Part shown: positions 58,642-64,000 of the stretch, piece after piece
Numbering within the stretch: the first letter of the stretch is position 1
Layout of the letters: every line of letters starts with the position of its first letter
Assembly (NCBI RefSeq): GCF_000382225.1
Contig: NZ_KB907819.1
Span: 17,654-81,653, forward strand
Length of the DNA stretch: 64,000 nt
Source of the DNA: Hymenobacter aerophilus DSM 13606
GTDB lineage: Bacteria > Bacteroidota > Bacteroidia > Cytophagales > Hymenobacteraceae
Direction: 5' to 3'
Notes under the pieces: model-generated
What the model saw: only the letters and a program-made list of their open reading frames with translations
The model's database searches: none
What the model was told of the DNA's origin: nothing
Translations under genes and position numbers: made by a program

Positions 58642-58681
58642 GCCTGCCGCTTTCTTCTTCCTGATTCCAACGCCCGTTTAT

Positions 58682-59170
58682 ATGGAAATCCCCTCCGACC
58701 CGATTCCTTCGGCCCAGGGCCTGCACCTGCGCCGCCTGCGCGACCTGACTGAGTTCGAAGTAGCCGACGAAAACCCAGACGTGCGCGGCTGGGCCGTTCG
58801 TGGGGCCGACGGCCGCCAGTTCGGCCAGGTTTTCGAGCTGATTGTGGATGTGGACGCGCTGAAAGTGCGCTACCTCGACGTGCAGCTCGACGACAGCCTG
58901 GGGCTCGATGCCCGCGACAACCACATCCTGCTACCTATTGGCGTGGCCGCCCTCGATGAGGAAGCCGACAACGTGTTCGTGCCCTCGCTCACCTACGAAT
59001 CGGTGGTGCAGTACCCGCCCTACACTGAAATCCAGATAACCCGCGAATACGAGCAGGCCATGCTCCGCGCCCTCAACCTGGGCCTGCCCGAAGCCTCCAC
59101 CGAACCCGATTTCTACAACCAGCCCAGCTACGACACCGCCACGTTTTACCAGCGCCGCCGGCTGAAGTAA
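58682..59170 (+). CDS. PRC-barrel domain protein
   Basis: A 162-residue protein with a PRC-barrel at about residues 35-105 (VRGWAVRGADGRQFGQVFELIVDVDALKVRYLDVQLD, then ILLPIGVAALDEE), as in photosystem reaction-centre H subunits and RimM. The C-terminus is tyrosine-rich (YPPYTEIQITREYEQAM, then FYNQPSYDTATFYQRR). There is no signal peptide. Stand-alone PRC-barrel proteins have no settled function, though in desiccation-tolerant bacteria they are often stress-linked; that is weak inference. It is the second of two genes, convergent with hemH. Confidence 0.8.
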   Translation: MEIPSDPIPSAQGLHLRRLRDLTEFEVADENPDVRGWAVRGADGRQFGQVFELIVDVDALKVRYLDVQLDDSLGLDARDNHILLPIGVAALDEEADNVFVPSLTYESVVQYPPYTEIQITREYEQAMLRALNLGLPEASTEPDFYNQPSYDTATFYQRRRLK

Positions 59171-59174
59171 GAAT

Positions 59175-59299
59175 AGGTAAAGTATAAACGCCTGTCATCC
59201 TGAGCGCAGCGAAGGACCTATACTGAAGCCAAGCAATGGGTATAGCTTCAGTATAGGTCCTTCGCTGCGCTCAGGATGACAGGCGTTTATACTTTACCT
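59175..59299. repeat. 55-bp perfect inverted repeat (family C)
   Basis: Arms 59175-59229 and 59245-59299 are exact reverse complements over all 55 positions around a 15-nt loop. The core is CTGTCATCCTGAGCGCAGCG, related in layout and partly in sequence (TGTCAT, TGAGCG) to family B. It fills the gap between the convergent PRC-barrel gene and hemH. Confidence 0.95.
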
Positions 59300-59311
59300 G
59301 TTCCTGAATTG

Positions 59312-60349
59312 TTAGTTCCGGCGAATCATGCCGGCTACGGCATCTACCCACATGGGCTCGGAGTTGAGGCTGGGCACGAGCTGCCAGTGCTTGCCGCCGG
59401 CTTCCTCGAACATCTCCTTGAACTCGTCCCCCACTTCAATGGTGGTTTCGAGGCAGTCGGCGACGAAGGCGGGCGAGAAGGCCAGCACGTTATTGATGCC
59501 TTTGGCGGGATACTCTTTCAACACTTCGTCGGTGTAGGGCTGCAGCCACGGGTCGCGGAGGCGGCTTTGCAGGCGGCTCTGGAAGGTGGTGGTATACTGC
59601 TCGGGCGTGAGGCCCAGGGCTTTACCCAGCTGGCGCGAGGTTTCGTAGCACTGCGCCCGGTAGCAGTAGCGGTTGTTCTTGTTGTAGGAGTTGCAGCAGT
59701 TGCCCAGCTTGCAATAGCCCTTGTGGCTGCCCTTCAGCACGTGCCGCTCGGGAATGCCGTGGTAGCTGAACACGATGTGGTCGTAGTCGTGCTTGGCCAT
59801 TTCGGCCTTGCCCAGCATGGCAAAGGTTTCGATGAAGCCGGGCTCGTCCACGAAATTGCTGATGAAGCTGATGCTGGGCACAATCCACCACTTGCTCACG
59901 AGGTCCATCACCTTTTCCTGCACCGAGCCGGTGCTGGCCGCCGCGTACTGAGGAAACAGCGGCAGCACGATAATCCGGCTCACGGCCGCGTCGCGCAGCT
60001 CCTGCAGGGCACTTTCGATGCTGGGGTTCTGGTAACGCATTCCGAAGGCTACGAGGTAGTCAGCACCCAATTCCTCCTGCACCTTCTTTTGCAGGTCGAG
60101 GCCGTGGTAGAGCAGGGGCGAGCCGCGTTCGGTCCAGAGCTGCTGGTAGATTTTGGCCGATTTGGGCGCCCGCAGCGGCACCACCAGCCCCCGAAACAGC
60201 GGGTAGCGGATGGCGGCCGGCATGTCCACCACGCGGGCATCGGTCAGGAATTCGTTGAGGTAGCGGCGCACGTCGGGCGTCTGGGGCGAGTCGGGCGTAC
60301 CGAGGTTGACGAGCAGCACGCCAATGCGGCCTTGGTTGGAAGCAGACAT
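59312..60349 (-). CDS. hemH: Ferrochelatase
   Basis: A 345-residue enzyme that inserts Fe(II) into protoporphyrin IX. The N-terminus GVLLVNLGTPDSP, the catalytic histidine H197 in FSYHGIPERH and the metal-site glutamate in the C-terminal CLETTIEVGDE region are present. A segment after the active site holds five cysteines (C213, C218, C219, C229, C234 in KGYCKLGNCC and RYCYRAQC), which could hold an iron-sulfur cluster as in several bacterial ferrochelatases. There is no membrane helix. Single gene, divergent from era. The feo genes in the same window supply its metal in principle. Confidence 0.93.
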   Translation of the reverse strand: MSASNQGRIGVLLVNLGTPDSPQTPDVRRYLNEFLTDARVVDMPAAIRYPLFRGLVVPLRAPKSAKIYQQLWTERGSPLLYHGLDLQKKVQEELGADYLVAFGMRYQNPSIESALQELRDAAVSRIIVLPLFPQYAAASTGSVQEKVMDLVSKWWIVPSISFISNFVDEPGFIETFAMLGKAEMAKHDYDHIVFSYHGIPERHVLKGSHKGYCKLGNCCNSYNKNNRYCYRAQCYETSRQLGKALGLTPEQYTTTFQSRLQSRLRDPWLQPYTDEVLKEYPAKGINNVLAFSPAFVADCLETTIEVGDEFKEMFEEAGGKHWQLVPSLNSEPMWVDAVAGMIRRN

Positions 60350-60357
60350 AGTTGTTG

Positions 60358-60524
60358 AGCTATTAGCTGACAGCTGCTAGCTGTTAGCTTTTTTTCGGTG
60401 GAACTGCCAGTGCAGGACTGATGCGGGGCTGTTGACTGGCTATGTAACCGCAAAGTTGGCCGGTTATCCTCAATCCAGCCACAAAAAAGCTAACGGCTAA
60501 CAGCTAATAGCTATCAGCTTAGAA
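60358..60524. repeat. AGCTATTAGCTG-type imperfect inverted repeat (family F)
   Basis: The segment at about 60358-60394 (AGCTATTAGCTGACAGCTGC and on) pairs imperfectly with 60483-60524 (AAAAAAGCTAAC to CTATCAGCTTA). The arms are made of short TAGCTG/CAGCTA units and carry T- and A-runs on the inner sides. It lies in the divergent gap between hemH and era. Confidence 0.6.
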
Positions 60525-60530
60525 AAGAGC

Positions 60531-60538
60531 TACCTTTG
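60531..60538 (+). promoter_or_regulatory. -7 element before era
   Basis: TACCTTTG, an exact TAnnTTTG match, 23 nt before the era ATG. It follows directly after the family F repeat. Confidence 0.55.
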
Positions 60539-60561
60539 CAGCCCAAATTTCAGCATCTGAA

Positions 60562-61461
60562 ATGACTACCGAATCTACCCCGCACCGCGCTGGCTTTGTG
60601 AGCATTATCGGCAAGCCCAACGTGGGCAAGTCTACGCTCATGAACGCTTTGCTGGGCGAGCGGCTCAGCATCGTCACGAGCAAGGCCCAGACCACGCGCC
60701 ACCGCATCCTGGGCATTCTCAACGGCGACGACTTCCAGCTTATCTACTCCGACACGCCCGGCATTATTCAGCCCAAGTACGAGCTGCACAACGCCATGAT
60801 GTCGTTCGTGTACTCGTCGCTGGAAGACGCCGACGTGATTCTGTTCGTGACTGATATCTACGAAAAGCACGACGAGGAGCCGGTAGTCGAGCGCCTGCGC
60901 AAGATGACCGACACGCCCATTCTGCTGCTGGTGAACAAGATAGACCAGGCCGATCAGGAGCAGGTGGAAGCTAAGGTAGAATACTGGCGCGAGCATCTGC
61001 CCAACGCGGCCCGGGTGCTGCCCATCTCGGCCCTCGAACAGTTCGGCACCGCCGAGCTGCTCGATTTGGTGCTGGGCTACCTGCCGGTGCACCCGCCTTA
61101 CTACCCCAAAGACGAGTTAACCGACAAGCCCGAACGGTTTTTCGCCGCCGAAATGATTCGGGAGAAAATCTTCAAGCTCTACAAAAAAGAGGTGCCCTAC
61201 AGCTGCGAAGTGGGCATCGAGGAGTTCAAGGAAGACGACGACATCATCCGCATCCGGGCCGTGATTTACGTGGAGCGCGCCAGCCAGAAAGGCATCATCA
61301 TCGGCCAGCAGGGCGCGGCCCTGAAAAAGGTCGGCACCTGGGCCCGCGAGGAAATGGAGAAGTTTTTCCAGAAGAAAGTCTTCCTCGAAACCTACGTCAA
61401 AGTCGACGAAAACTGGCGCACCGACCCCAAGGCCCTGAACCGCTTTGGGTACAGTCAATAA
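60562..61461 (+). CDS. era: GTPase Era
   Basis: A 299-residue GTPase: G1 GKPNVGKST (about 14-22), G3 DTPGIIQP and G4 NKID (LLVNKIDQAD), followed by a KH RNA-binding domain from about residue 205 with the GQQGAALKKVGTWAREEMEKFF helix-turn. It binds the 3' end of 16S rRNA and helps assemble the 30S subunit. The normal start MTTESTPHRAGFVSIIGKPN is kept. It precedes der by 179 bp, which contain an inverted repeat. Confidence 0.95.
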   Translation: MTTESTPHRAGFVSIIGKPNVGKSTLMNALLGERLSIVTSKAQTTRHRILGILNGDDFQLIYSDTPGIIQPKYELHNAMMSFVYSSLEDADVILFVTDIYEKHDEEPVVERLRKMTDTPILLLVNKIDQADQEQVEAKVEYWREHLPNAARVLPISALEQFGTAELLDLVLGYLPVHPPYYPKDELTDKPERFFAAEMIREKIFKLYKKEVPYSCEVGIEEFKEDDDIIRIRAVIYVERASQKGIIIGQQGAALKKVGTWAREEMEKFFQKKVFLETYVKVDENWRTDPKALNRFGYSQ

Positions 61462-61464
61462 ATA

Positions 61465-61564
61465 GAGAAGTGAGATGGTGAGACATGAGAAGTGAGACTA
61501 CGTTCTGGTAGCGTCTACATTAGAACGAAAGTCTCACTTCTCATGTCTCACCATCTCACTTCTC
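61465..61564. repeat. 35-bp perfect inverted repeat (family G)
   Basis: Arms 61465-61499 and 61530-61564 are exact reverse complements. The arms are tandem units of about 11 nt (GAGAAGTGAGA type). It lies 3 bp after the era stop, between era and der on the same strand. Confidence 0.92.
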
Positions 61565-61640
61565 ACCCCCGACCTCACAACTCACTTAACTACTCCGGGC
61601 ACTGCCGAAACTGGTCGGGCCGGCGGCTGGAGTCAGACAT

Positions 61641-62963
61641 ATGAAGAACACCATTGCCATTGTCGGGCGCCCCAACGTGGGCAAATCGACCCTTTTCAAC
61701 CGCCTCGTCGGTCAGCGCAAAGCCATCATGGACGACGAGAGCGGCGTAACCCGCGACCGGCACTACGGCTACGGCGACTGGACGGGTAAGTACTACACCG
61801 TCATCGATACCGGCGGCTACGTGCATAACTCCGACGATATTTTCGAGGGCGAAATCAACAAGCAGGTAAAGCTGGCTATTGACGAGGCCGACGTGGTGCT
61901 GTTTATGGTGGACACCATTGCCGGCGTGCACAGCCTCGACGAGGAATTTGCCAGCGTACTGCGCCGCTACCAGGGCAAAAAGCCCATCTACATCGTCGCC
62001 AACAAGGCCGATACCAACAACCGCATCCACTCGGCCGGCGAGTTCTACGCCCTGGGCGTAGGCGACGGCGAAATCTACCCGATTTCCTCAGCCAGCGGCT
62101 CGGGCACCGGCGACCTGCTCGATGCCGTGGTCAGCCACTTCGAGGACGAAGGCGTGGAGGAACCCGACCTGGGTATTCCCAAAATTGCCATCGTGGGCCG
62201 GCCCAACGTGGGCAAGTCGTCGTTCGTGAACCTGCTGCTGGGCACCGACCGCAGCATCGTCACGGACATTGCCGGCACCACCCGCGACTCCATCCAGGCC
62301 CGCTACAACGCCTTCGGCAACGAGTTCATGCTGGTGGACACGGCCGGGTTGCGCCGCAAAACCAAGGTGCACGAAGACGTGGAGTTCTACTCGGTGCTTC
62401 GCTCGCTGCGGGCCCTGGAAGAGGCCGACGTGTGCGTGGTGATGCTCGACGCCACCCGCGGCATCGAGTCGCAGGATGTGAACATCATCGGTTTGGCCGA
62501 CAAGAACCGCAAGGGCATCGTGATTCTGGTGAACAAGTGGGACCTGATTGAGAACAAGGAAACCAACACGGCCAAAGAGTTCGAGGCGAAAATCATGGAG
62601 AAGATTGCGCCCATCGCGTATCCGCCCGTCATTTTCACGTCGGTGCTCACCAAGCAGCGCGTGCACAAGGCCATCGAAACGGCCATTGAGGTGTACAACA
62701 ACAAGCGCCGCAAAATCTCGACTTCCGAGCTGAACGAGGTGATGCTGAAGGAAATCGAGAAGTACCCGCCGCCCATCCAGAAGGGCAAAATGGTGCGCAT
62801 CAAGTACGCCACCCAGTTGCCCACGCATAACCCGGTATTCGCCTTCTTCTGCAACCTGCCGCAGTACGTGAAGGAGAGCTACGCCCGCTACCTCGAAAAC
62901 CGGATGCGCGAGCATTTCGACTTCAGCGGCGTGCCCATCGGCATTGTGTTCCGCAAAAAATAA
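61641..62963 (+). CDS. der: GTPase Der (EngA)
   Basis: A 440-residue protein with two tandem G domains: G1 GRPNVGKSTLF at about residues 8-18 with G3 DTGGY, and a second G1 GRPNVGKSSFV at about 184-194 with G3 DTAGL and G4 NKWD. A KH-like C-terminal domain (from about 355, VRIKYATQLPTHNPVFAFFCNLPQYVKESYARYLENR) follows. Der acts in 50S ribosome assembly. It ends in the usual basic tail (IVFRKK). Placement next to era groups two ribosome-assembly GTPases. Confidence 0.96.
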   Translation: MKNTIAIVGRPNVGKSTLFNRLVGQRKAIMDDESGVTRDRHYGYGDWTGKYYTVIDTGGYVHNSDDIFEGEINKQVKLAIDEADVVLFMVDTIAGVHSLDEEFASVLRRYQGKKPIYIVANKADTNNRIHSAGEFYALGVGDGEIYPISSASGSGTGDLLDAVVSHFEDEGVEEPDLGIPKIAIVGRPNVGKSSFVNLLLGTDRSIVTDIAGTTRDSIQARYNAFGNEFMLVDTAGLRRKTKVHEDVEFYSVLRSLRALEEADVCVVMLDATRGIESQDVNIIGLADKNRKGIVILVNKWDLIENKETNTAKEFEAKIMEKIAPIAYPPVIFTSVLTKQRVHKAIETAIEVYNNKRRKISTSELNEVMLKEIEKYPPPIQKGKMVRIKYATQLPTHNPVFAFFCNLPQYVKESYARYLENRMREHFDFSGVPIGIVFRKK

Positions 62964-63134
62964 ACGGCCCCTACGGCCCGGTTTTCAGAAGGTTAACGGT
63001 CGGGTTGAAAAAAAGCTGCTTTTTTTTCGGACTGTCGGGTTACCTGAAAGCCGTTCGGGTATAAAGACCCAAATCGGCCGGAAATTCCGGCTGGTTTGCT
63101 CAAATCGACTTTTCAAACCCCAACAACCCCCATC

Positions 63135-63374
63135 ATGAAAAAGGTACTGTTCCTCGCCCTGGCCGCCGCTTCGTTCTCGTTCGCTTCGTGCGACAGCAAA
63201 ACCGAAGATGCTCAGGAGCAAGCTGCTGACAACGTAGAAGAGGCCGGCGAAATGAAGGCTGACGCTATGGAAGAGAAGGCTGACATGGTACGTGACTCGG
63301 CTGATGCCAAGGCTGACGCCATGGAAAACGCCGCTGACGCTATGGATGCTCCTGCTACCACGCCTGCTCAGTAA
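63135..63374 (+). CDS. Small acidic lipoprotein with Ala/Asp/Met-rich repeats
   Basis: A 79-residue protein with a lipoprotein signal (MKKVLFLALAAASFSFASC; cysteine at 19). The mature 60 residues are highly charged and repeat a motif close to ADAMExxADxx (EMKADAMEEKADMVRDSADAKADAMENAADAMDA), which would form an amphipathic helix or coiled-coil. No family is recognised; similar small lipoproteins appear in other Bacteroidota. The start was chosen at the MKK before the signal. It is a single gene with its own terminator. Confidence 0.75.
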   Translation: MKKVLFLALAAASFSFASCDSKTEDAQEQAADNVEEAGEMKADAMEEKADMVRDSADAKADAMENAADAMDAPATTPAQ

Positions 63375-63401
63375 TTACTGCCGCATCCTTCATCGGATGT
63401 A

Positions 63402-63439
63402 AAAAAGAGGCTTCCCGCACGCGGGAAGCCTCTTTTTTT
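63402..63439 (+). terminator. Intrinsic terminator after the small lipoprotein gene
   Basis: A long perfect stem built from AGAGGCTTCCCG/CGGGAAGCCTCT with a 4-nt loop, preceded by A-run and followed by seven T, 27 bp after the stop. It also faces the minus-strand transposase gene, so it may act in both directions. Confidence 0.9.
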
Positions 63440-63480
63440 GTTGCGAGACAAAGCGCTGCTTCGCGACTAGTAGGTCAAAT

Positions 63481-64000
63481 CTAATTGGTTGTCGGGTATA
63501 ATCGTTTGAGCTTGATCCGGGCGTCGGCGGTGGTGAACTGCCAGTTGGTGGGCGTGCCGCGCTGGTTGCGGGCCAGTTGCCACGCCTGGCAGTGGGTTTC
63601 GAGGGCGGGCCGGTCAGGCACGCGTTGGGGCAGCCCGTGGGTGAGCAAGGCGGCAAACTCGATTTCGGCCATGTTGAGCCAGGAGCCGTGCTTGGGGGTA
63701 AACACGAACTCGACCCGCTGCAAGAGCGCGTGCGCCCGCGCCGGCTCAAAGACCTCGTAGAAAGCGGCCGGCTGGTGGGCCGATAAATTGTCGAGCACCA
63801 CCGTCACGCGCTCGGCCTGGGCGTAGTCGTGCTCCAGCAGCCGAGCCACGACACGGGCGAACGTGAGCCGGTCGTGGCGGTCCTCGACATGCACCCGGCG
63901 GCGGCCGGCCAGCGGCTCGTGCAGCATGTAGACCTGGGCTACGCCCTGGCGGTGGTACTCGCAGTCGTAGCGGGTGCTGCCGTCGGCCAGTACGATGGGC
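63481..64000 (-). CDS. IS630-family transposase, C-terminal part (cut by the window edge)
   Basis: The frame is open to the right edge; the visible 173 residues are the C-terminal DDE domain. Clear matches to the IS630/Tc1-mariner-type endonuclease are RYDCEYHRQGVAQVYMLHEPLAG, the second catalytic Asp in VVLDNLSAHQP and the third acidic residue in TPKHGSWLNMAEIEFA. It appears intact as far as seen. The element's right end should lie within about 40 bp beyond the stop (63440-63480), but the terminal inverted repeat cannot be confirmed without the other end. Confidence 0.88.
   Translation of the reverse strand, partial: PIVLADGSTRYDCEYHRQGVAQVYMLHEPLAGRRRVHVEDRHDRLTFARVVARLLEHDYAQAERVTVVLDNLSAHQPAAFYEVFEPARAHALLQRVEFVFTPKHGSWLNMAEIEFAALLTHGLPQRVPDRPALETHCQAWQLARNQRGTPTNWQFTTADARIKLKRLYPTTN

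Overview
The window is a GC-rich chromosomal segment of a Bacteroidota bacterium, most likely Hymenobacter or a close relative (Cytophagales, Hymenobacteraceae). The evidence is a MurF-alanine racemase fusion, DUF6089, DUF4230, DUF4834 and DUF5686 families, a double-ExbD/double-TonB Ton operon whose TonBs share the N-terminal LDDIVFEGRNKAYGAY motif, the NAD kinase - DUF6089 - uppS - bamA - ompH - ompH order, and many exact matches to the Bacteroidota -7 element TAnnTTTG. Genus is inferred, not tested. I saw no tRNA, rRNA, CRISPR array or prophage. The only transposase is an IS630-type copy cut by the right edge, and a truncated FkbM methyltransferase is cut by the left edge.

Layout: 1-5.6 kb holds the FkbM fragment, a DUF4834 protein, a DUF5686 outer-membrane protein and a pair of ferritin-like proteins (one a Tat/lipoprotein). 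5.8-12 kb holds recX, a cytosolic DsbA-like protein next to a 1-Cys peroxiredoxin, DUF4230, a fold-type II PLP enzyme and a large YfhO membrane protein. 12-24.9 kb holds an AI-2E/PerM permease, murF-alr, a TonB receptor followed by an alpha/beta hydrolase that lacks its nucleophile, an OmpA lipoprotein, a carboxypeptidase-like regulatory-domain protein and feoAB. 25-33 kb holds an RsmI-like methyltransferase, a hydrolase, an orphan TPR sensor kinase, the selenouridine pair mnmH-selD with an unknown membrane protein, pdxJ and yqeY. 33-46.6 kb holds cvpA, a glutamine amidotransferase, a hydrolase, then the envelope cluster (CBS protein, small BamA-like protein, NAD kinase, two DUF6089 proteins, uppS, bamA, two ompH, rluD). 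46.6-53.8 kb is the minus-strand Ton operon (exbB, exbD, exbD, tonB, tonB, small membrane protein, PstS-like lipoprotein, TPR protein). 54-63.4 kb holds mazG, glmM, a cysteine desulfurase, two small unknowns, hemH, era, der and a small acidic lipoprotein.

How the genes fit together: most are housekeeping functions for the envelope (MurF-Alr, GlmM, UppS, BamA, OmpH/Skp, OmpA) and for iron and heme (FeoAB, ferritin-like pair, ferrochelatase, TonB system). There are smaller sets for sulfur/selenium tRNA chemistry (cysteine desulfurase, SelD, MnmH) and peroxide defence.

The least explained structure is between the genes. Many of the longer gaps carry a long, often perfect inverted repeat (arms of 15-58 nt), and these belong to at least eight unrelated sequence families. 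In several cases the stop codon of one or both flanking genes lies inside a repeat arm, so the repeats set the C-termini of proteins. No gene-free stretch exceeds 300 bases.
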